Shown: positions 21,799-28,790 of the stretch, piece after piece
Layout: each line of letters begins with the position of its first letter
Numbering within the stretch: the stretch's first letter is position 1
From: a virus
DNA length: 31,297 bases
IMG/VR virus record: IMGVR_UViG_3300042197_003845
Coordinates: 1 to 31,297 of that record
Strand: one strand, 5' to 3'
Program-made: the position numbers and the translations under genes
The notes under the pieces: model-generated
Seen by the model: only the letters and a program-made list of their open reading frames with translations
The model's database searches: none
What the model was told of the DNA's origin: nothing

Positions 21799-22770
21799 AT
21801 GTTTACAAAATACAAACAATACATTGAGCAAAAGATTGGATGTAGGCCAAAAATTGAAATTTCAATTGATGATTACAAACAAAAACTTATTTCTCAAGTT
21901 TCTGGTTTGGTTTTAAAAAGTTCTGCGAGTAATTCTTGTTTGAAAGAATCACTTAACTGTTCGGAATTAAAGTATAAACTTGAAAACTTGAATTATCCTT
22001 ACATTGAATCATTTATTCTTTCTTTGCAAGGTGGTAATTTGCAAAATATGCATGAACAAATGAACAAAGTAGAAAGATGGTTATATTACAATTGTGATGA
22101 TGACTCTGTTTTCAAAATGATAGAATCATATGTTTGTTCTTATCAGTCAAACATAAACAGAAAAAGTTTGTTTCCAGAAGATGTTGATCAAATTGTTGAA
22201 TCATTGTCAACAAAAACAAAGGATGTTTTAAGTGAAATGGCATCAAATATAGAAAGAATAGCATTGCAGATTGGCTGGAATAATCACCCTATTTTTATAA
22301 GTTCAATATATGATGGTGATCGTGTTTCTAATGTTGCCAATGTGTTTATAGGCGAAAATTATCATATGTGTTTTGATTACAAAAAAATAGATACTGGTTT
22401 TGTAGTTGAAAATGTTGTTTTTAGCGAAATGCCAAGTGCCATGAGGTCTCAAATTGACGCTTTGCTTCAAAGAATCAAAGAAAGTCCCAAAATCAAGAAA
22501 ATGGTAACTTTGTACATGAGCAAGCCCCAATCAGAAAGAAATTTGTTTGAGAGAAAGAAAAGAGAAATCGCTCTTGGCATGAAAACAACTTTGCCCAAAA
22601 ACACAGTCCTGATGAATATGCCCATAGATGAAAACAATGACATATGGAAAGTAAGAATGAGAGAAGAAAAACTGTCAAGAATACTTCAAGAAGGCGATTT
22701 TGAACAGTATCAGATTATGGATGAAGTTGATTTGATTTGGATTAGTAAGGTGAAAAACAATGAAAAATAA
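21799..22770 (+). CDS. Unknown protein in the terminase operon (323 aa)
   Basis: No family recognised. The protein is soluble and mostly helical in the first 165 residues. A short beta-rich section follows (about 165-215, with IFISSIYDGDRVSNVANVF and CFDYKKIDTGFVVENVVF). A charged helical C-terminus follows, Lys/Arg/Glu-rich (about 225-290). It has several Cys but no CxxC pair. It starts three bases after the terminase stop and overlaps the next gene by 11 bases, so it is part of the operon and probably made with the terminase. A packaging or structural role would be guesswork. Confidence 0.72.
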   Translation: MFTKYKQYIEQKIGCRPKIEISIDDYKQKLISQVSGLVLKSSASNSCLKESLNCSELKYKLENLNYPYIESFILSLQGGNLQNMHEQMNKVERWLYYNCDDDSVFKMIESYVCSYQSNINRKSLFPEDVDQIVESLSTKTKDVLSEMASNIERIALQIGWNNHPIFISSIYDGDRVSNVANVFIGENYHMCFDYKKIDTGFVVENVVFSEMPSAMRSQIDALLQRIKESPKIKKMVTLYMSKPQSERNLFERKKREIALGMKTTLPKNTVLMNMPIDENNDIWKVRMREEKLSRILQEGDFEQYQIMDEVDLIWISKVKNNEK

Positions 22771-23089
22771 CACAAATTCAACTAAAAGTTTTTTGCGACA
22801 GGCTTTGATGAACGCACCTGATGACTTTTCTTTGCAAGAAGTCAAGGTTCTAATTGTAAAGGCCATGGACATTATTGAGGAAGTTGAAAAGAAAAGAGAA
22901 AAAAGAGAAGATAAATATCAAAAAAGAAAAACAAGCAACTTAGAAAATTTGACATATAACAATCTTGTTGCAATTGAAAGGGAAATCAAGCAAGAAAAAG
23001 ATAGGTTGGAAGAAATTGTCTCCAAGAAAAAATCAAATAAAAATTCATCAGACTTTGATAATGAAGAGAACCAGAATGTATTTGGATAA
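22760..23089 (+). CDS. Small coiled-coil protein (109 aa)
   Basis: No family recognised. Residues of about 25-90 are a highly charged predicted coiled coil (DIIEEVEKKREKREDKYQKR, then VAIEREIKQEKDRLEEIVSK). The N-terminus is Asn/Ser/Thr-rich and the last 20 residues are Asn/Asp/Glu-rich. The ATG at 22760 has AAGGTG upstream and overlaps the previous gene by 11 bases. Small coiled-coil proteins next to gp17 in other phages include the terminase small subunit gp16, which also oligomerises through coiled coils, but the order here differs and I see no sequence match. Confidence 0.68.
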   Translation: MKNNTNSTKSFLRQALMNAPDDFSLQEVKVLIVKAMDIIEEVEKKREKREDKYQKRKTSNLENLTYNNLVAIEREIKQEKDRLEEIVSKKKSNKNSSDFDNEENQNVFG

Positions 23090-23582
23090 GTCATATATTC
23101 TGGCAGAAATAAAAGATAATATTGCAGACGAGATAGTGTCATGGTCATATGACAATATAGAGTCTGAATACATTTATAATGATTCGTGCTACGGAATTGT
23201 TCATGATGTTCATGTTACTATTTTAAGTGATATTATTGACAAAAAAATAAATAACATTCAAATGGCAATCGAATCCGAAACCAAATTTGAGTGCATATTT
23301 GGCGAAATGAGATTGTTTTTGACAAATAGCAAGTTTGATGTTTTGTATGTTCCAGTTGTAAATGAAGAAATATATAAAGTGAATAAAAATTTATCAAATT
23401 GTATTGAACACAATAAATTTTATTCTGAGTATATTCCTCATGTTACATTATGTTACTTGCAAAAAGGTTATGGACAAAAGTTTCTGAAAAATAATTATTT
23501 TAATGAAAAGGGATTTTTTGTAAATGAATTAATTTATTCTACACCGAATAATAAATCTACTTTTAGATTGGGGATAAAATGA
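23076..23582 (+). CDS. 2H phosphoesterase-like protein (RNA ligase/cyclic nucleotide hydrolase fold)
   Basis: A 168-residue member of the 2H phosphoesterase superfamily. Two catalytic HxT motifs are seen, HVT at 46-48 and HVT at 122-124, each in a strand (VHDVHVTIL and IPHVTLCYL). Between them runs EMRLFLTNSKFDVLYVPV, the usual central strands. Family members hydrolyse 2',3'- or other cyclic phosphates. T4 Acb1 (57B), which destroys CBASS signal nucleotides, is of this fold and has HxT motifs at similar spacing and a similar length. The ATG at 23076 is preferred because GAAGAG precedes it; 23061 is an alternative. It overlaps its neighbours on both sides and is in the terminase operon. Confidence 0.75.
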   Translation: MYLDKSYILAEIKDNIADEIVSWSYDNIESEYIYNDSCYGIVHDVHVTILSDIIDKKINNIQMAIESETKFECIFGEMRLFLTNSKFDVLYVPVVNEEIYKVNKNLSNCIEHNKFYSEYIPHVTLCYLQKGYGQKFLKNNYFNEKGFFVNELIYSTPNNKSTFRLGIK

Positions 23583-24088
23583 ACAAAGATTGGCGTGGCA
23601 TTCTTAAAATAAATACCTTGAGTCAAATAAGGAACGGAAAAGTAATTTACTCTGAGAACAACATACTGAATGTTCTTCACCAATTGGGAGAATCATTTTT
23701 GTTAAGTGTTTGTTTTTCAAATGATGGTAGTTTACTGCCATCCAACTATTACTTTGGTCTTGATAATAGAAGCACAGTTAACATCAATGATACAATTTCA
23801 TCTTTGTATGAGGAGCCTACTTCTGGCGGTTACATAAGGCAACCTGTTAGTTCAAATACTGGATTTACAATTTCATCTGTTAGCGGTATTTTCAGAGCAA
23901 CTAGTCCAACATTAGTTTTTACTGCAACAGGAGCGGGATTTGGGCCTGTTAAAAACTTGTTTATGACAACATCAAATGACAATACAGGCTATTTAATATC
24001 ATCTGCTCCATTGAGCAATAATGTCACTCTTGCTTCTGGAGACACTTTGAATCTGACAATGTCTTTGCAACTGCATGATTGTCCTTAA
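23579..24088 (+). CDS. Probable virion structural protein (169 aa)
   Basis: A 169-residue, beta-rich protein with the pattern NNILNVLHQLGESFLL (about 27-42), YYFGLDNRST (about 57-66), GGYIRQPVSSNTGFT, GFGPVKNLFMTT and a C-terminal LNLTMSLQLHDC. I recall this layout from uncharacterised structural proteins in many tailed phages. Its role in the virion is not known. The ATG overlaps the 2H gene stop by four bases (ATGA), and it is the last gene of the terminase operon. Its stop overlaps that of the convergent minus-strand gene (TTAA). Confidence 0.68.
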   Translation: MNKDWRGILKINTLSQIRNGKVIYSENNILNVLHQLGESFLLSVCFSNDGSLLPSNYYFGLDNRSTVNINDTISSLYEEPTSGGYIRQPVSSNTGFTISSVSGIFRATSPTLVFTATGAGFGPVKNLFMTTSNDNTGYLISSAPLSNNVTLASGDTLNLTMSLQLHDCP

Positions 24089-24531
24089 TTCAAGGTATCA
24101 TTCAAAGTTTCTATTGGCTTTATTTCAAAGAAATGAACTAAATGATTCATTGATTCATTGACTTGCAGTTTTTGCAAAATTTTAAATTCACAATTTGAGT
24201 ATCCTCCGTCTTTTGGCTCAAGCAAACACTCGCTTGTTCCTATTTTCTTTTGCATGACTTTTTTTGTTTGTTGATTTGCAAGTTCTTCTTCTGCAATTAA
24301 AGATGGCAAATATACATCAAAGCCTTCTTCTGTTTGCTTTACATTCGCACCTGTTCTTGGATTTTTAATTATATATTTACAAAAATATTCTTGTGCAGGT
24401 TCTGTTGTATTTCCTTTTTCAAACCAAACTGGGATGCAAACTCCTATTGCATTTACATCCTTGCCTTCATTTAGTTTATATCTTTCTTCTTTTGTTAAAT
24501 ATAAATGATGTGAAATAGTCAATGTTGCCAT
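24085..24531 (-). CDS. Unknown protein (148 aa)
   Basis: No family recognised. The protein is soluble and looks alpha/beta: MATLTISHHLYLTKEERYK, then IGVCIPVWFEKG, CKYIIKNPRTG, a central Glu/Gln/Lys helix (IAEEELANQQTKKVMQKK), then CEFKILQKLQVNESMNHLVH. An ideal AGGAGG with six-base spacing precedes the start at 24531. A TATATA core lies 18 bases further up, shared with the divergent trypsin-like gene. It is a single-gene unit facing the end of the terminase operon. Confidence 0.68.
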   Translation of the reverse strand: MATLTISHHLYLTKEERYKLNEGKDVNAIGVCIPVWFEKGNTTEPAQEYFCKYIIKNPRTGANVKQTEEGFDVYLPSLIAEEELANQQTKKVMQKKIGTSECLLEPKDGGYSNCEFKILQKLQVNESMNHLVHFFEIKPIETLNDTLN

Positions 24532-24548
24532 GTTTGCCTCCTAATCCT

Positions 24549-24557
24549 CTATATATT
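24549..24557. promoter_or_regulatory. TATATA promoter core between divergent genes
   Basis: CTATATATT on the plus strand (AATATATAG on the minus) lies 25 bases before the protease start at 24583 and 17 before the start at 24531. A second CATATATG palindrome follows at about 24565-24572. Confidence 0.5.
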
Positions 24558-24582
24558 TTAAGCTCATATATGTGGAGTAACA

Positions 24583-25479
24583 ATGATTAAAAGAATGTTT
24601 TATGCATTATTGTCTCTTTTAATTGTAATCAATCCAATTAATTCATCCCAAGATGTCCCCAAATTTAAGTATATTGATCCTTTTGACAATATGCCAATAT
24701 TGGAGCCTGATCATTTTGGAAATGATAATCCTGTTCCCATCGAAAAGAGAGGACTAGAATATAGAAAATATCTTGCACCTTCTGTGAAAATACTAGTTCC
24801 TATGGCATCTGGTTCTGGAACAATTATACATCATGATAAAAACAAAAATATAGCTTATGTTGCAACTTGTGGTCACTTATGGACAGAAGGCATCATGGGA
24901 GTAGAAGAAGGCAAAAAAAGAAATATCAAATGCAAAATTATTGTCTGGTATCATAATGACAGAAAACTAGATTCTCCTAAATCATATGACGCAAATCTTA
25001 TATTTTATAGTCATTTGGAAGGACAAGATACTGGACTTGTGACATTTGTGCCTGATTGGGAACCCAATGTTTTTCCAATAGGGCCAAAAGAATATAAATA
25101 CAACAAAGGTCAATTTGCTCATTCTGTTGGATGTGATAGGGGAACAGAAGTGGCTCATTATGATGTGGAGATGATTGGAATTGAAGGAGATAATTTAATT
25201 ACAAAAAGAAATTCTCCTAGGCCGGGGAGAAGCGGTGGTGGACTTATGGATGATAATGGATTTTACATAGGAACTTGTTGGGCAACTCAGTATCCTGATG
25301 GTACAGGTAAAGGTTTTTTTACTCCTCTCTTCATCATTCATAAATTTTGGTCTAAGCAAAAAGGATATGAATTTTTGTTAGAACAAAAAGATGTAATTGG
25401 AACAGCTAAAGAAATTAAAATCAAAGATAGAACAAATTCCAATGAGGCATTTAAGCCCGATTATATTTTGTTGCCCTAA
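24583..25479 (+). CDS. Secreted trypsin-like serine protease
   Basis: A 298-residue protein with a signal peptide (MIKRMFYALLSLLIVINPIN, cleavage near 21) and a chymotrypsin-fold domain. The triad is His98 in VATCGHLW, Asp149 in GQDTGLVTF and Ser217 in RPGRSGGGLMDD, all in the right order and context, with GSGTIIH (about 77-83) as the usual strand before His. It should act outside the cytoplasm. GGAG precedes the ATG. A TATATA core lies upstream. The stop overlaps that of the convergent nuclease gene (CTAA). The target is unknown. Confidence 0.85.
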   Translation: MIKRMFYALLSLLIVINPINSSQDVPKFKYIDPFDNMPILEPDHFGNDNPVPIEKRGLEYRKYLAPSVKILVPMASGSGTIIHHDKNKNIAYVATCGHLWTEGIMGVEEGKKRNIKCKIIVWYHNDRKLDSPKSYDANLIFYSHLEGQDTGLVTFVPDWEPNVFPIGPKEYKYNKGQFAHSVGCDRGTEVAHYDVEMIGIEGDNLITKRNSPRPGRSGGGLMDDNGFYIGTCWATQYPDGTGKGFFTPLFIIHKFWSKQKGYEFLLEQKDVIGTAKEIKIKDRTNSNEAFKPDYILLP

Positions 25480-26258
25480 GTTGTTCTAAAAGCTGGACAA
25501 ACCTTTCTCCAGTCACATCTTCTGCAATGATCGCCAACTCTTCCATAAGTATCATCTGGACTTGTTCCTATAATGTGCTTATAGGTATTATGCAATTCTT
25601 CTTCTGCGCTCATAATTGATTCTTCAGTAAATCGAGTTGATATCAATTCTCCTATTCCACCATCAATGTAATATAAAGCAGCCCTGATGTTTTCGGCTTT
25701 TGCTCCAAAGTGTTTGTTGACAACTCTTGCATAACAACGAAGTTGTAAATCTTTGCCAATATTTCCAGAGTTTTTGCGCCATTTGCCTTTTTTTGTTGTT
25801 TTGTAATCAAGTATGAAATACTTATCATCACGAATAATAAGTCTGTCTATAACGCCAGTAATCATATGATTATCAGGAGGTTGCATATCATACTTGAAAA
25901 GCCATTCAAGATGGCCATCAAAACCAATTTTGTCGCTTATGTATTTGATGTTCCTGATATGATCTGGAAGTTTTTTCTTATATTCTGCGTCAAGAATAAA
26001 AGGAGGTTTGCCTTCTTCTACAACAATTTCACCCTTGAGGCATTGGGATGCTATTTCTTCTATTGGTTTTTGACCTTGTTCTTGAACATAGATTTCTGCT
26101 ATTTTGTGAATAAGTTTACCATATCCGAAGTATGGTTGAACTGGTTCATTAGAAACAAGTTTTAGGTGGTAGCGGTATTTATATGACAGTTGACATAAGT
26201 CCCATGTTTGCTTCCGTGAGACAGAAATGTGTTCGCAAATCAGTTTGTCTTTTTCCAT
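25476..26258 (-). CDS. PD-(D/E)XK nuclease with iron-sulfur cysteines (RecB/Cas4/AddB-like)
   Basis: A 260-residue DNA nuclease of the RecB-like superfamily. Catalytic residues are His51 in YGKLIHKIAEIY, Asp138 in GVIDRL, Asp151 and Lys153 in ILDYKTTK, and the QxxxY-type motif at Gln172-Tyr176 in LQLRCYA. Cys22 near the N-terminus and Cys245, Cys248 and Cys254 near the C-terminus (HCRRCDWRKVC) match the four-cysteine 4Fe-4S staple of AddB and Cas4. Such enzymes process DNA ends during recombination or replication. No Shine-Dalgarno is visible at the start. It diverges from the primase gene 44 bases away. Confidence 0.85.
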   Translation of the reverse strand: MEKDKLICEHISVSRKQTWDLCQLSYKYRYHLKLVSNEPVQPYFGYGKLIHKIAEIYVQEQGQKPIEEIASQCLKGEIVVEEGKPPFILDAEYKKKLPDHIRNIKYISDKIGFDGHLEWLFKYDMQPPDNHMITGVIDRLIIRDDKYFILDYKTTKKGKWRKNSGNIGKDLQLRCYARVVNKHFGAKAENIRAALYYIDGGIGELISTRFTEESIMSAEEELHNTYKHIIGTSPDDTYGRVGDHCRRCDWRKVCPAFRTT

Positions 26259-26302
26259 AATAATCTATTTTAGAATAAAAACACTCAAAAGGAAACTAAG
26301 AA

Positions 26303-27376
26303 ATGGGAGTATCATTCAAACATTTTGAGAAATGGGCCAAAGATAGGTTTGGCGATGAAAATGTATTGGTAAGACCTCCTGAAATTCGTATCAACTCTAT
26401 TTTTGAAAAAGATGATGATGGACACCATCTTTGGTGTAATCCAGATGGAGGCAAGTATAAACGCAAATATGGTTCATATAATTGCTTCAAAACACTTAGC
26501 AAAGGTAGTTTGGTTAAACTGGTAATGTTAGTTGATTCTTGTGACAGAGAAACTGCTCTTTTGCGCTTAAATGGAATGACAACAGTAAGAGAGATTGAAA
26601 AACAGTTAGATCAAATGTTTTCGGCAGAAGAAGGTCTACAAGAACTTATTGACAGTCAATACAAAAAAGAAAGTGGTTTAAAAATACCAAATGGTTGTTA
26701 TTTGATTTCTAGTTTGGGATTGAATAATAAATGGAGAATAAAAGCAGAGCAATATTTGAGTGGCAGAAAGATACCAATTGATGGTTTGTATATTGGTACT
26801 GATGATCGTTATAAAAACAGAATACTTATTCCATATTATGATAAAAACATGAATTTAATTTATTATAATGGTCGTGCCATTCATGAATCAAAGTGCAAAT
26901 ATCTTGGCCCTTCTAAAGAATTGGGTGTTGGAAAAGAAGATGTCATTTTTATGGCAGGAGCATGGCCAGAAGAAAATTGTTTAGTTTATATTTGTGAAGG
27001 TGAATTCAACGCTCTTAGTCTCAAACAAGCAGAATTAAATGCTTGTGCTTGTGGTGGAAAAAATATGGGAGAAAAACAAGCACTTCTTTTAAGTCCATAT
27101 AGAGTTGTGCTTTGTTTGGACAGAGATAAAGCTGGCAAGTCTGGAACACTCAAAATGAGTTCAATTATTTCTGCAATAGAAACCGCTAAAAATACAACCG
27201 AAAAGATTCTTTATGTTATACCGCCAAGAGGATATAATGACTGGAATGAATTTTTAGTCAAAAACAATCCTGCTATGTTGCATCACTATATTACAAAAAA
27301 CCAAAGACCACTTGACTACTCTGGGCCAAGTGGTACTGTTGGAGACTTTTTTGCATTTAGCGATATTTGGCGATAA
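26303..27376 (+). CDS. DNA primase with TOPRIM domain
   Basis: A 357-residue DnaG-type primase that makes RNA primers for lagging-strand synthesis. The N-terminus has a possible incomplete zinc-binding region (HHLWCNPDGG at about 41-50, YNCFK at about 59-63; only two Cys). The TOPRIM domain has Glu232/Glu234 in YICEGEFNAL and Asp273/Asp275 in VLCLDRDKAGK. IPYYDKNMNLIYYNGRAI (about 176-193) is the usual strand pair before TOPRIM. T4 gp61 has 342 residues. No helicase domain is present. AAAGGAAA precedes the ATG. Its last 20 bases overlap the convergent gene's 3' end. Confidence 0.85.
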   Translation: MGVSFKHFEKWAKDRFGDENVLVRPPEIRINSIFEKDDDGHHLWCNPDGGKYKRKYGSYNCFKTLSKGSLVKLVMLVDSCDRETALLRLNGMTTVREIEKQLDQMFSAEEGLQELIDSQYKKESGLKIPNGCYLISSLGLNNKWRIKAEQYLSGRKIPIDGLYIGTDDRYKNRILIPYYDKNMNLIYYNGRAIHESKCKYLGPSKELGVGKEDVIFMAGAWPEENCLVYICEGEFNALSLKQAELNACACGGKNMGEKQALLLSPYRVVLCLDRDKAGKSGTLKMSSIISAIETAKNTTEKILYVIPPRGYNDWNEFLVKNNPAMLHHYITKNQRPLDYSGPSGTVGDFFAFSDIWR

Positions 27377-27758
27377 GCCATTCCGAGAAAGTTGGAAAGC
27401 CATTCATATTTTCGTGTTTTTTCTTTTTTTTCTTTTTCTTGGGTTCTTCTATATGTGATTCATAGCCTTTATTTTTCATGCTCCAAGCCAATGCCCAAGG
27501 ATTGTCAATATCCTTATGCTTTTTCATAGCTTTTACAGTACCTTCCCAACCAGCGGGAGCTACTTCATTACGCATATAACCATCATTTTTCAATTCTCTT
27601 CTTTCACGATCCTTGCGTCTTTTGTCTCTTTTGTCTTTGTGAACGCCTTGGCCACTAAACCTAGGCAAAGCTCCTCTTGAAATTTTTGTTTGATCTACTT
27701 GTCCGTGTATTTCCTGATCGTCATCTTTTGGAGACTGGTTTTGTTTAATTTGTTTCAT
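27357..27758 (-). CDS. Small basic protein with NPWALAWSMKNKGY motif and FSEWL C-terminus
   Basis: A 133-residue, Lys/Arg-rich protein. ATG 27758 is chosen for AAGGAAG at good spacing; a GTG six bases earlier is in frame. Residues of about 43-60 are a basic cluster (HKDKRDKRRKDRERRELK). GWEGTVKAMKKH followed by NPWALAWSMKNKGYESH (about 70-103) is a motif I recall from many phage proteins, often linked to heads, but without known function. A run of eight Lys follows, then the C-terminus NGFPTFSEWLIAKYR. FSEWLI also occurs at the N-terminus of the 10954 protein. The 3' end overlaps the primase gene by 20 bases. Confidence 0.7.
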   Translation of the reverse strand: MKQIKQNQSPKDDDQEIHGQVDQTKISRGALPRFSGQGVHKDKRDKRRKDRERRELKNDGYMRNEVAPAGWEGTVKAMKKHKDIDNPWALAWSMKNKGYESHIEEPKKKKKKKKHENMNGFPTFSEWLIAKYR

Positions 27759-27798
27759 GGTCACTTCCTTAATTATTTAGGGCTACTATAATTATTTT

Positions 27799-28371
27799 AT
27801 GGATAAATTTTACGAACAAATACAAATCACAGACAAATTGACTATTGATTCTTTGGACAAAATAATCAATACAATCAACTATGACACTAGCAAGGTTATC
27901 AATCAACTATACAAACCAGAAACAACAAAAGAATATGCTCTTTCAAGAGTTTCTCTTCAGGCTTTGGATGAAATCAGAACTAAAGATAGAGAAGTTGCAA
28001 CATTGGATTGCAATCTTTTAAAGTTTGATAATATAAACTTTGAATTTTTGAATAAAGTTATTGCACAACATATCAGAGATAAAAAAGTTACTGCCATGGG
28101 AATTAGTGGCAGGATTTGGTATCCAGTAAATGGTTTTATGGGATGGCATACTAACAGTAATAGTGAGGGTTTAAGGCTGTATTGCAGCTATGCTAGAGAA
28201 GCAAATAAGTCCTTTTTTAGATATTGTGATCCTGAAACAAATGAAATTATAACATCATGGGATGATAGTGGTTGGAATTTTAGAATTTTCAAGATTAGCA
28301 AGAAGCATTTATGGCATAGTGTTTATTCAGACACAGATCGTTTTAGCATAGGATACACATTGAAATTATGA
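27799..28371 (+). CDS. 2OG-Fe(II)-oxygenase-like (double-stranded beta-helix) protein
   Basis: A 190-residue protein. The C-terminal half looks like a jelly-roll: FMGWHTNSNSEGLRLYCSYA (about 114-133), SFFRY, then LWHSVYSDTDRFSIGYTL (about 171-188). The first His (HTN), the second His (WHS) and the late Arg fit the iron- and 2-oxoglutarate-binding pattern, but the usual HxD/E is HxN here. That could mean an altered or lost metal site. The N-terminal 80 residues are helical and not recognised. No Shine-Dalgarno is obvious; CTATAATTATTTT directly precedes the ATG. It overlaps the next gene by four bases (ATGA). Confidence 0.6.
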   Translation: MDKFYEQIQITDKLTIDSLDKIINTINYDTSKVINQLYKPETTKEYALSRVSLQALDEIRTKDREVATLDCNLLKFDNINFEFLNKVIAQHIRDKKVTAMGISGRIWYPVNGFMGWHTNSNSEGLRLYCSYAREANKSFFRYCDPETNEIITSWDDSGWNFRIFKISKKHLWHSVYSDTDRFSIGYTLKL

Positions 28372-28790
28372 AAATTACATCAATAAAAAAAATGCAAGAA
28401 ACATTTGTTGGTAAAGTATGCACAGTTCTGACTGTTGGAGTTGGAAAAAACAACTTTCAAGATCAACAATTCGCAGACTTTTTTACTGGAATAGTTGATT
28501 CAATAGATGAGGATGGAATTTTTACAAGACATAGTTTGACTGGATGTAAAAACTTTTATGCTATGAACCATATTGTTGGAATAATGGAAGAGCAAGTCAT
28601 ATGCGAAGACAATCCTGAATATCAAAATATTGTCAATGAAGTTAAAAATGCTCCTGAACAAAAAAAACCTATGGTATTAGGTGTTGACCCAAAAGCATCA
28701 CCCTATATTGATCCAGTTTTACTGGCACAATTGTCAAAACAAGCACAAGACTTCAATAAAAAAATGGTTGGTAAAAATCATTCATCATAA
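28368..28790 (+). CDS. Unknown protein with small beta domain (140 aa)
   Basis: No named family. Residues of about 10-80 look like a compact beta barrel (FVGKVCTVLTVGVGKNNF, then FADFFTGIVDSIDEDGIFTR, HIVGIMEEQVI), somewhat like SH3 or Sm folds. The C-terminal 55 residues are polar with EQKKPMVLGVDP and a helix (DPVLLAQLSKQAQDFNKKM). It is translated from the same transcript as the oxygenase-like gene (ATGA overlap). Its last 13 bases overlap the convergent 488-residue gene. Confidence 0.68.
   Translation: MKITSIKKMQETFVGKVCTVLTVGVGKNNFQDQQFADFFTGIVDSIDEDGIFTRHSLTGCKNFYAMNHIVGIMEEQVICEDNPEYQNIVNEVKNAPEQKKPMVLGVDPKASPYIDPVLLAQLSKQAQDFNKKMVGKNHSS

Noticed and set aside
22965-23075. N-terminal extension of the 2H phosphoesterase frame
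   Set aside because: It would overlap the previous gene by over 100 bases, has a Lys-rich shadow composition and no ribosome site; 23076 (or 23061) fits better.
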